DNA from: Acidobacteriota bacterium
Lineage (GTDB): Bacteria; Acidobacteriota; Terriglobia; UBA7540
Assembly (NCBI GenBank): GCA_021789565.1
Contig: JAJYJL010000254.1
Coordinates: forward strand, 1-8,715
Reading direction: 5' to 3'
DNA: 8,715 bases
Made by a program: the position numbers and the translations under genes. This document shows, piece after piece, positions 1 to 6,543 of this stretch. Under the pieces are notes generated by a model. That model had not been told where the DNA came from, made no database searches, and was given only the letters and a program-made list of their open reading frames with translations. Positions within the stretch are counted from its first letter, which is position 1. Every line of letters starts with the position of its first letter.

Positions 1-1533
1 TTCACCGACTATCTTGGCTGGCGGGCGTTTATCACCGCCAAGCTGGCCGCTGACCTGAAGACGCGCGTGGATGCCGTCCGCAGCGCCGACCACGTTCACG
101 CCATCACCAGCCACGCGGCCGTGCCGGGCCTCTTCACCGATCCGCGCGACGGCTACGGCGAACCGGATGATTTCGCTATGTCGGGCAACGCCGACTTCTT
201 CGGCACTTCGCTCTACCCGAAACACGCCGCCTCGCGCAGCCCGTGGTCTTACCAGCATCTCGCGGCAGGTCTCGACTTTTCACGCTCCGCCGGGCACAGT
301 TATGGCAAAGGTTTTTGGATCGGCGAATTACAGGCAGGCCAGGGCGTAACAGGGATGCGCATCGCCGAGCCTGTGACCGGCCACGATGAAGCCTACTGGA
401 TGTGGCAGGTGATCTCGCATGGCGCGCGCGAGATCGCTGTTTACGCGTGGTATCCGATGAACGCCGGCTACGAATCGAACGGCTACGGCCTGATCAACCT
501 GGACGGCACGCTCACGCCGCGCGCACGCGTCGCCGGCGAAACCGCAAAAACCATCGCCCAGAATGCCGCAGCCCTCAACAGCGCTCAGCCCGCTCCGGCG
601 CAGGTGGCCATCCTTTACAACCGGCTCTCATACATGGTGGGTGGCACGGAGCCTTCGCTTTCAACGCTCGGCAACGCGGAACGCGATTCGCTGGAAGGCC
701 TGCACCGGGCGTTCCTGGAGGCACAGATTCCGGTGGATTTTGTCAGCACGCAGGACGTTATTGACGGCCGGGTGAAAGACTACAAGATCCTGTTTCTCCC
801 CTACACGGTGATGATTTCGCGGCAGATGGCCGAGGGTATCAAGCAGTATGTTGAGCAGGGCGGAACGGCGGTAGCGGAAGCGCGCCTGGCGTGGAACAAT
901 GCGCGCGGATTCGCCAGCGATGTCATCCCGGGCCTCGGGCTTGTGCAGGTGTTCGGCGCCCGGGAAACAGTCATCCGGCCGGTCGAGGCGGCGCGGCTGC
1001 TCATAGAGTCTTCGCCCGGCCTCTCCGGCATGAAAGCCGGCGAAGCGGTGCGCGGCGACAGCTTCGAAGAAGAGCTTGAACCACTTGCGGGAGCGCAGGT
1101 CCTGGCGCGCTTCTCAAACGGCCAGCCTGCCATGGTTGAAAAAACTTATGGCAACGGGAAAGCAATCCTTGCCGGAACGTTTCTGGCCCTTTCTTACGAG
1201 CGCGAGCACGATCCTTCAACGGGACGGTTGCTGCGGTCCCTCGCACAGGTCGCGGGCGTGAAACCAGAAGTGACGGTTTCCGGCGAAGGAACAAATGAAG
1301 TTGAAGTGCGGCGACTCGTCAGCCCGAGAGAACAACTGGTCTTCGTCTTCAATCACGCTCAAAAGCCCGCGCAGGCCTCGGTTTCCGTCCATATTCCGTG
1401 GAGAGTCCACGAGGCGCGAGACATTGTGAACAATCATCCTGTCACGTTCAATGATTTGAATGGAAACCTGACACTGGACAAAAACCTGAGCGGCGGCGAA
1501 ATCTGGGTAATAAAGCTGAGCGCCGGGAGATGA
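1..1533 (+). CDS. GH42 beta-galactosidase-type glycoside hydrolase, 5'-truncated by window edge
   Basis: The reading frame is open from base 1 and ends at TGA 1531-1533, giving 510 visible residues; the ATG at 67 is internal, not the start. GH42 enzymes are usually about 650-700 residues, so the N-terminal part of the TIM barrel, including the acid/base Glu, is off the left edge. Visible residues 1 to about 195 are the end of the barrel: WIGELQAGQG (Glu codon 325-327) matches the GH42 nucleophile region, and HGAREIAVYAWYPM followed by YGLINLDGTLTPRA matches the family's usual barrel end. From about base 598 (QVAILYNRLSYMV) to about 1245 lies the Rossmann-like GH42 trimerisation domain, and about 1258-1530 is a small C-terminal beta domain. 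The family hydrolyses terminal beta-galactosides, sometimes alpha-L-arabinosides; the substrate here cannot be read. A sugar kinase-like and a permease gene follow on the same strand. No frameshift is seen. Confidence 0.92.
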   Translation, partial: FTDYLGWRAFITAKLAADLKTRVDAVRSADHVHAITSHAAVPGLFTDPRDGYGEPDDFAMSGNADFFGTSLYPKHAASRSPWSYQHLAAGLDFSRSAGHSYGKGFWIGELQAGQGVTGMRIAEPVTGHDEAYWMWQVISHGAREIAVYAWYPMNAGYESNGYGLINLDGTLTPRARVAGETAKTIAQNAAALNSAQPAPAQVAILYNRLSYMVGGTEPSLSTLGNAERDSLEGLHRAFLEAQIPVDFVSTQDVIDGRVKDYKILFLPYTVMISRQMAEGIKQYVEQGGTAVAEARLAWNNARGFASDVIPGLGLVQVFGARETVIRPVEAARLLIESSPGLSGMKAGEAVRGDSFEEELEPLAGAQVLARFSNGQPAMVEKTYGNGKAILAGTFLALSYEREHDPSTGRLLRSLAQVAGVKPEVTVSGEGTNEVEVRRLVSPREQLVFVFNHAQKPAQASVSVHIPWRVHEARDIVNNHPVTFNDLNGNLTLDKNLSGGEIWVIKLSAGR

Positions 1534-1542
1534 CGTGAAGTC

Positions 1543-1609
1543 GTAGCGGCCGTCTATGACCCCCGGCTTGGATCCATCACTACTTTCGGCGCTCATAGAG
1601 CGCCGCTAC
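1543..1609. repeat. REP-like imperfect inverted repeat with GTAGCGGC ends
   Basis: The left arm 1543-1560 and the reverse complement of 1592-1609 agree at 15 of 18 positions; both begin GTAGCGGC and share TCTATGA. The right arm lies within a second, perfect hairpin: an 8-bp stem (1587-1594 with 1598-1605) and an ATA loop. The element starts 9 bases after the GH42 stop codon. No T-run follows the hairpin, so it does not look like a classical intrinsic terminator, though it could stabilise the GH42 mRNA end or slow transcription. Its intergenic position and nested palindromes resemble REP/BIME-type elements. A shorter GTAGCG...CGCTAC pair recurs at 6494-6521. Confidence 0.6.
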
Positions 1610-1667
1610 AGCTTGGGAAATTTCCATACTCATACAGACATTAAGGGGAGAGGCCCGGGACACCGTC

Positions 1668-2570
1668 ATGGTTAAAAAGCCTCGAGCAGTCTGGGCGGTT
1701 GATCTGGGTGGTACCAAGATTGCCGCTGCCCGCGTCAGCCGCAACGGCAGGCTGTCCGATTACGTTGAGGTCCAAACGCCCCCCGACGGCAGGCACAAGG
1801 TAGTGGAAGTTGTCGTGGAATTGCTGGAGAGGATGCCTGCCAAAGATATTGGCGCCATCGGAGTTGACGTTCCGGGCCTGGCCTGGCCGGACGGCTACGT
1901 CTGGGCGCCCAACATTCCCGGCTGGAGGCGCATGCCGCTGGGGCCTGCCCTCAAGCGGCGCTTCCGGCTGCCGGTCATGGTGGAGAGTGACCGCAACGCT
2001 TTTGTGGTCGGCGAGGCCTGGCAGGGCGCCGCACGCAACTGCCGCGATGTTGTTTTCCTGGCCGTGGGAACGGGCATCGGCGCCGGAATCCTGGCGGCCG
2101 GGCGCCTGCTGCGCGGTCATGGAGAACTGGCCGGTGCGGTGGGATGGATGGCGCTGCGCAATCAATACCAGCCCATCTACAAAAAGATCGGTTGCTTTGA
2201 GGCCCACGCCAGCGGCACTGGAATCGGCCTCGCGGCGAGCCGGGAATTCGGCCGTCAACTCTCAGCCCGCGAACTCACCGCGCTCGCGCGGCGCGGCGAT
2301 CGCAAAGCGAAGGCGGTGCTGGAACGCGCCGGGCACGATCTGGGACTGGGCCTTTCAAATCTTGTGGACGTGCTCAATCCCGAAGTCATAGTGATTGGCG
2401 GCGGCGTGGCAGCGGCCGGAAACCTGGTCCTCGATGTCGCGCGCAAGACGATGAAGCAATGGGGACAGCCGCTGGCAGTGAAACAAGTGCGCGTGATGCG
2501 GAGCCGGCTGGGCACGCGGGCCGGCCTTCTGGGCGCAGCCAAACTTGCGTTTGATAGTCTTGACCGCTAG
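1668..2570 (+). CDS. ROK-family sugar kinase-like protein with degenerate zinc/sugar motif
   Basis: This 300-residue protein has the ROK fold signatures: the phosphate-binding DLGGTK (residues 12-17), SDRNA with the expected catalytic Asp at 108, the second phosphate loop AVGTGIGAG (132-140) and a C-terminal adenosine-region stretch VIVIGGGVA (240-248). ROK members phosphorylate hexoses or N-acyl hexosamines, or act as repressors; no N-terminal helix-turn-helix is present, so an enzyme is more likely. The family signature AGExGH reads AGAVGW (155-160), losing Glu and His, and the CxCGxxGCxE zinc motif keeps only GCFE (175-178), with Pro and Tyr where the first two Cys are expected. Canonical glucokinase or NAG kinase activity should therefore not be assumed. 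ATG 1668 is the only upstream start in frame; a purine-rich AAGGGGAG lies at 1643-1650, unusually far for a ribosome binding site. The MFS gene follows after 33 bases, probably co-transcribed. Confidence 0.88.
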   Translation: MVKKPRAVWAVDLGGTKIAAARVSRNGRLSDYVEVQTPPDGRHKVVEVVVELLERMPAKDIGAIGVDVPGLAWPDGYVWAPNIPGWRRMPLGPALKRRFRLPVMVESDRNAFVVGEAWQGAARNCRDVVFLAVGTGIGAGILAAGRLLRGHGELAGAVGWMALRNQYQPIYKKIGCFEAHASGTGIGLAASREFGRQLSARELTALARRGDRKAKAVLERAGHDLGLGLSNLVDVLNPEVIVIGGGVAAAGNLVLDVARKTMKQWGQPLAVKQVRVMRSRLGTRAGLLGAAKLAFDSLDR

Positions 2571-2603
2571 GCGAAACGTGCCGACTTAAGACGCGAAAAC
2601 AAG

Positions 2604-3758
2604 ATGGCCAACAACAATGAACTCCGCCGCCTCGCCCTGGTACTGACGGCCAACGCCTGCATGTTCGTGTTTGGCGTGGTCCTGCTGCTGATGGGCTCGC
2701 TGCTGCCGTCGCTCGAGGTAAATTATGTTCAGGCAGGCAGCCTGGGGTCATTTCCTCTGGCGGGCATTCTGGCCGCCACCATCCTGGTGGGGCCGGTGCT
2801 CGACACGGTGGGCGCCAAGCCCGTGCTGGCCGCGGCGCTTGCCATGGTGGCCGGAGCGGTGGGCCTGATGCCGTCACTCCACACTTATGCAGCGCTGGCG
2901 GCAGCGGCGCTAGTCTACGGATTCGGCGGGGGTGTGCTGAATACAGCAACCAATGCGCTGGTGGCGGACCTGAGCGCAACCGGGCGCGGCTCGGCGCTGA
3001 ACCTGCTGGGGTTTTCCTTCAGCCTCGGGGCGCTGGCCGCCCCACTGCTGATGTCTACCCTGAGCGGAAGAATTGGAACAGCGTCAGTGCTGCACATTCT
3101 GGCAATCGGCACCGGGCTGATTCTGGTTCCAGTGCTGATCTTCCGCTTCCCTGCTCCCACCTACGCAGGAACGCGCCTGGCGGAACTGCTCCGCGTGCTG
3201 AATAATCCGATCGTCTGGCTTTTTGGCGCGCTGTTATTTTTTGAGTCGGGCAGTGAAAACAGTATGTTCGTCTGGGCAGGAAAGATTGTGGCCGGCGTGT
3301 TTCACGCCACGCCCCAACACGCCAACTGGGCGCTGGTGGGCCTGAGCGCGGCCATCGGCTCCGGGCGGCTGGGAGCCGCCTTCCTGCTTCGCGTGCTGGG
3401 CAGCCGGAGAATCATCCTGCTCTCAGCCGCCATCGCTGTGACAGGCGCGATGGTAGCCTATACCAGCCGGGGATTTCCCGCTGTGGTATTGGGCATGGTA
3501 GTCGTCGGGCTCGGCCTTGCTTCCATTTATCCCACGGCGCTGGGCGTAGCGGGTGACCGCTTCCCGCGCCAGACCGGAACTGTGTTCGGCGCCATCATGG
3601 CCGTGTCACTGGTGGGCGGGACGGCCGGCCCCAGCATCTGCGGCAGCCTGGCGGCGACGGGACTGCGAAACATCCTGTGGGTCCCCATCATTTCGGCAGT
3701 GGCTGTCGCAATGCTGACGGTCGCAGCGACCAAAGAGAAGCCTGAAGGCTCCAACTAA
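2604..3758 (+). CDS. MFS transporter, FucP/YbjJ-like sugar permease
   Basis: This 384-residue, very hydrophobic protein has about 12 predicted membrane segments, the first around residues 10-34, and short tails. Between segments 2 and 3 is a recognisable MFS motif A (GPVLDTVGAK, 63-72), echoed in the second half by GSGRLGAAFLLRVLGSRR (252-269). The segment at about 206-230 (FFESGSENSMFVWAGK) resembles the G-x-E-x-x-x-x-x-W stretch of fucose/glucose-galactose permeases, which supports a sugar or related small-molecule substrate carried by proton symport in the inner membrane. The true substrate cannot be read. It sits 33 bases after the ROK gene and so may import the sugar released by the upstream GH42 enzyme. 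The ribosome binding site is weak. The TAA stop (3756-3758) overlaps the TAG stop of the convergent ferrochelatase gene. Confidence 0.87.
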   Translation: MANNNELRRLALVLTANACMFVFGVVLLLMGSLLPSLEVNYVQAGSLGSFPLAGILAATILVGPVLDTVGAKPVLAAALAMVAGAVGLMPSLHTYAALAAAALVYGFGGGVLNTATNALVADLSATGRGSALNLLGFSFSLGALAAPLLMSTLSGRIGTASVLHILAIGTGLILVPVLIFRFPAPTYAGTRLAELLRVLNNPIVWLFGALLFFESGSENSMFVWAGKIVAGVFHATPQHANWALVGLSAAIGSGRLGAAFLLRVLGSRRIILLSAAIAVTGAMVAYTSRGFPAVVLGMVVVGLGLASIYPTALGVAGDRFPRQTGTVFGAIMAVSLVGGTAGPSICGSLAATGLRNILWVPIISAVAVAMLTVAATKEKPEGSN

Positions 3759-4759
3759 GGCCGTGGCAGGCAGCAGCCGGCCAGGCAGACGTCCGGCCAG
3801 GGCCCGAGCGTTCCCAGGCTGGGGCGGTCGGAATTCTTGTCCATTCTTTCCAGGACCAGTTCCCGCACCATCCGGGCAAAACGAGGGTTGGCGCCAACGG
3901 CCGCGGCGCGGATCATGGTCAAACCGAGCTCCTTGCAAAGCCGGCGGGCTTCCGTGTCGAGATCGTAGAGTACCTCCATGTGGTCTGAAACGAAGCCCAG
4001 CGGAACGATCACCACGTCGCTCGCATGTCCTTCGTGCTTGACTGCCTTCAGGTGCTCCAGGATGTCGGGCCCAAGCCAGGGTTGCGTGGGCGGGCCGCTG
4101 CGGCTCTGGTAAACCAGAGGGTCTCCCGACCTGCCAAGCGTGACGGAAACCAGACCCGAGGCCTCAAGCAGTTGCTGCGCATACTGGCAGATCTCCGCCA
4201 TTCGAGTCGGGATGCTGTGCGCGGTGTAAACGATGTGGGCAGCGTTCCGTCTTTCAGGGGGGAGCTGGGCGAGCGCCTGCTGCACCTGCTCCGTCATGGC
4301 GGCGATGTATCCAGGATGATTGTAAAAGGGCCGAATCTTGTCAATCACGGGGGCCCCTTCGCCGGCGGCGGCCCGAGCGTTTTCAATGTTCTCCAGATAC
4401 TGCCGGCAACTGGAATAAGAACTGTAGGCGGCGGTAGCAAAGGCGAGCGCGTGACGCACTCCGTCGGCTTTCATTTTGGCTACAGTGTCAGTAAGCAAAG
4501 GATGCCAGTTGCGGTTGCCCCAGTAAACAGGAAGATGCGGGCCGTGGGCGGAGAGTTCGGCTTCGAGCGCCGCAATCAGATCACGGTTCTGCTGGTTGAT
4601 GGGGCTCCTGCCGCCGAAGTGATGGTAATGTTCCGCAACAGCCAGCATGCGCTCGCGCGGAACGTTCTTGCTGCGCAGGACATTCTCCAGGAACGGAATG
4701 ACGTCCTCTTCTTCCTCCGGGCCGCCAAAAGAGACCCAAAGGATTGCGTCGTAGTTCAT
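3755..4759 (-). CDS. hemH: Ferrochelatase (HemH/CpfC type) with four candidate [2Fe-2S] cysteines
   Basis: The 334-residue product inserts ferrous iron into a porphyrin at the end of haem synthesis. It opens with the typical NYDAILWVSFGGPEEEEDVIPFLENV and has EHYHHFGGRSPIN (43-55). TAHSIP contains the conserved metal-site His181, QSRSGPPTQPWLGPDI (218-232 region) is the porphyrin-cleft signature, and DHMEVLYDLD (259-268) contains the conserved Glu262. The sequence looks most like actinobacterial coproporphyrin ferrochelatases. Cys118 in SSCRQY plus Cys325, Cys329 and Cys330 at the very C-terminus would supply the four ligands of the [2Fe-2S] cluster known in Mycobacterium tuberculosis ferrochelatase. 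Whether the substrate is protoporphyrin IX or coproporphyrin III cannot be settled here. The ATG at 4759-4757 fits the family N-terminus; no clear ribosome binding site precedes it. It is convergent with the MFS gene and divergent from the GH39-like gene. No other haem gene is in the window. Confidence 0.95.
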   Translation of the reverse strand: MNYDAILWVSFGGPEEEEDVIPFLENVLRSKNVPRERMLAVAEHYHHFGGRSPINQQNRDLIAALEAELSAHGPHLPVYWGNRNWHPLLTDTVAKMKADGVRHALAFATAAYSSYSSCRQYLENIENARAAAGEGAPVIDKIRPFYNHPGYIAAMTEQVQQALAQLPPERRNAAHIVYTAHSIPTRMAEICQYAQQLLEASGLVSVTLGRSGDPLVYQSRSGPPTQPWLGPDILEHLKAVKHEGHASDVVIVPLGFVSDHMEVLYDLDTEARRLCKELGLTMIRAAAVGANPRFARMVRELVLERMDKNSDRPSLGTLGPWPDVCLAGCCLPRP

Positions 4760-4773
4760 GGATTTATGTTAGT

Positions 4774-4785
4774 CGACCGCGGTCG
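4774..4785. promoter_or_regulatory. 12-bp perfect palindrome upstream of hemH (possible operator)
   Basis: CGACCGCGGTCG is a perfect dyad ending 14 bases upstream of the hemH start codon. Its position would suit a repressor site or a 5'-UTR hairpin in the hemH leader. The high GC content makes chance short palindromes likely, no matching regulator is in the window, and I see no convincing -35/-10 pair for hemH next to it. Confidence 0.3.
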
Positions 4786-4910
4786 GTTTCCGATAGGGCT
4801 TGCCGGGCGGGAAAACCGAGGAAACCAGCCTGCGGCCTGCTCTCTACAAAGGCATTTTCGGCGAAATCAGCTAAAATACCGGAGCGCTGTTATTTTTCAC
4901 AATTAATGGA

Positions 4911-4924
4911 TACAGTTTACTGTA
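4911..4924. promoter_or_regulatory. 14-bp dyad TACAGT-TT-ACTGTA upstream of the GH39-like gene (candidate operator)
   Basis: Two perfect 6-bp arms (4911-4916 and 4919-4924) are separated by TT, in an AT-rich patch (about 4870-4930) that contrasts with the GC-rich surroundings and is the most promoter-like stretch of the divergent intergenic region. A TAAAAT at 4872-4877 resembles a -10 box but lacks a good -35; TACGAT at 4923-4928 is another weak -10 candidate, which the dyad would overlap. The TACA...TGTA ends resemble boxes bound by BlaI/MecI/CopY-type repressors, but the regulator is unknown. The dyad lies 55 bases before the ATG at 4980. Confidence 0.42.
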
Positions 4925-4979
4925 CGATTTGTTTGGCCAGTAGAAGCACACTGAACGCCATGCGGGGAGGTATGGTCTG

Positions 4980-6479
4980 ATGAAGCTTATGAACACCTGG
5001 ACAAGAGTGTGGTTGTGGGTCGCTGCGGCGCTGTTGCTGGCGTGTCCGTGGTCGTTGGCGCAAACCACGGGCAAAGTCCAGGTTGACTGGAAGAAGGTGC
5101 AGGAAGTCTCCAAAACGACTCCGACGCTGCAGGTGGTGGTGAACCCGCCGCTGCGGCGCGGGTCGCAAATCCACGACAGGGTTTTCGAGAACCTGAAGGC
5201 GCTGGGCGCCGATGACGTGCGTTACGTTCCCTGGCTGCCCTACCCAAAGCTCGGCGTGGCGGAACTCGAGCCACCCAGGGACGGGAAAACGTCGTGGGAC
5301 TTCTCGCTGATCGATCCCATTATGGAAGATTTTATGAACGCCCAGGCCGGGCACTCGGTGATGATCAACTTCAGTACCATTCCGCAATGGATGTGGAAGA
5401 CAGAGAAGCCAGTTGAGTATCCGTCAGACCCGGACCAGGTGGACTGGCGCTACGAGCAGGGGTCGGAATTGCGTGATCCAAGCATGAAGGAAGTGGCGGA
5501 TTATTACGCGCGGCTGGTGAGCTGGTACACACAGGGTCGATTTACGGATGAATATGGCAAGCGGCACGAGTCCGGCCACCACTACAAGATCCAGTACTGG
5601 GAAGTGCTCAACGAAGTGGACTTTGAACACAACATGAGCCCGGAGTTTTACACGCGTCTCTATGACGCCGTGGCGGCGGCGATTCACAAAGTGGATCCCG
5701 GCATCAAGTTTGTGAGTGGAGCACTGGCGGCGCCGTCAGTGAATCCGAAGTTCTTCGAGTACTTTCTGAACCATCAGAACCATAAGCCTGGAACGCCTCT
5801 GGATATGCTCTCCTACCACTTCTATGCCAGCCCCACTCCGGACCAGAACCTGAACAACTGGCAATACACGTTCTTTGACCAGGCCGATCGCTTTCTGGAC
5901 ACGGTCCGCTTTATCCAGGCGATTCGCCAGCGACTTTCTCCCGAGACCCAGACAGACACAAACGAGCTGGGATGCATCTTGCCTTATGACACGGCGGACC
6001 ACCTGGTGCGCCCGATTCCGAACGGCTACTGGAACCTGTGCGGCGCCATGTACGCTTACCTTTATGCGCAACTGGCGCACCTGGGAATCGAGGTGGCCGG
6101 AGAATCGCAACTGGTCGGCTATCCCACGCAGTTTCCCAGCGTCTCGATGGTGGACTGGACGACTGGGCAGCCGAACGCGCGATTCTGGATACTGAAACTT
6201 CTGCACGACAATTTCGGGCCCGGTGACAAACTTGTGAAGACCGCAGGCGGTTCAGGGGAGATTTACGCGCAGGGGTTCTTGACCAGGACGGGCCAGCGTA
6301 AACTGCTGCTGATTAACAAGCGCAACCGGCCAGCAACGATTTCATTGCCGGGCGCGGCAGGCTCGGCCGAACAATACGTCAATGAAGAGACGGCAGAATC
6401 CGGCGTTGGTACGGCGCGCCTGGCGCGCGACGATACGGCGCTTGGACCGTTTGAGGTGAGCGTGATTACGCTGCGCTGA
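4980..6479 (+). CDS. Exported GH39-like clan GH-A glycoside hydrolase
   Basis: This 499-residue protein begins with an export signal: positively charged MKLMNTWTR, a hydrophobic run WLWVAAALLLA, then SLA-Q, where signal peptidase I could cut after residue 27. LLAC (19-22) could alternatively be read as a weak lipobox. The mature part is a TIM barrel of the GH39 type: YWEVLNEVDFEHN supplies the probable acid/base Glu212 in the clan's Asn-Glu pair, LSYHFYASP (277-285) lies in a late strand, and TDTNELG supplies the probable nucleophile Glu329. A small beta domain follows from about residue 415 to the end. GH39 includes beta-xylosidases, alpha-L-iduronidases and several other activities, so the substrate is open. 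The start is firm: GGGGAGG (4964-4970) sits 9 bases before the ATG, and the nearby ATG at 4972 meets a stop after one codon. The dehydratase gene follows after 64 bases, probably in one transcript. Periplasmic or extracellular action is inferred. Confidence 0.82.
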   Translation: MKLMNTWTRVWLWVAAALLLACPWSLAQTTGKVQVDWKKVQEVSKTTPTLQVVVNPPLRRGSQIHDRVFENLKALGADDVRYVPWLPYPKLGVAELEPPRDGKTSWDFSLIDPIMEDFMNAQAGHSVMINFSTIPQWMWKTEKPVEYPSDPDQVDWRYEQGSELRDPSMKEVADYYARLVSWYTQGRFTDEYGKRHESGHHYKIQYWEVLNEVDFEHNMSPEFYTRLYDAVAAAIHKVDPGIKFVSGALAAPSVNPKFFEYFLNHQNHKPGTPLDMLSYHFYASPTPDQNLNNWQYTFFDQADRFLDTVRFIQAIRQRLSPETQTDTNELGCILPYDTADHLVRPIPNGYWNLCGAMYAYLYAQLAHLGIEVAGESQLVGYPTQFPSVSMVDWTTGQPNARFWILKLLHDNFGPGDKLVKTAGGSGEIYAQGFLTRTGQRKLLLINKRNRPATISLPGAAGSAEQYVNEETAESGVGTARLARDDTALGPFEVSVITLR

Positions 6480-6493
6480 CAACACCAATTTTC

Positions 6494-6521
6494 GTAGCGC
6501 CGGCGAAATCACAGACGCTAC
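6494..6521. repeat. Short GTAGCG...CGCTAC inverted repeat
   Basis: In the 64-base gap between the GH39-like and dehydratase genes, GTAGCG (6494-6499) pairs with CGCTAC (6516-6521) across 16 bases; allowing one mismatch the arms extend to 9 bases. The ends match those of the larger element at 1543-1609, suggesting the same repeat family in a shortened or decayed form. A run of A follows but no T-run, so it is not a typical + strand terminator. Confidence 0.4.
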
Positions 6522-6543
6522 AAAAACAGATAATGAGGGCAGG

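Noticed and set aside
67..1533. ATG at 67 as the start of the GH42 gene
   Set aside because: The frame is open and GH42-like from base 1, there is no ribosome binding site, and the missing N-terminal barrel part must lie upstream of the window.
1587..1605. Hairpin after GH42 as an intrinsic terminator
   Set aside because: The stem is strong, but the following bases are CTACAGCTTGGG with no T-run. A repeat-element reading explains it better.
1641..2258. 205-codon - strand open frame opposite the ROK gene
   Set aside because: It lies antisense to clear ROK motifs, has low-complexity composition and shows no family resemblance.
4025..4906. 293-codon + strand open frame opposite hemH
   Set aside because: It is fully antisense to most of a well-conserved ferrochelatase gene, has no recognisable domain and reads as the complement of the real gene. 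High GC content favours such shadow frames.
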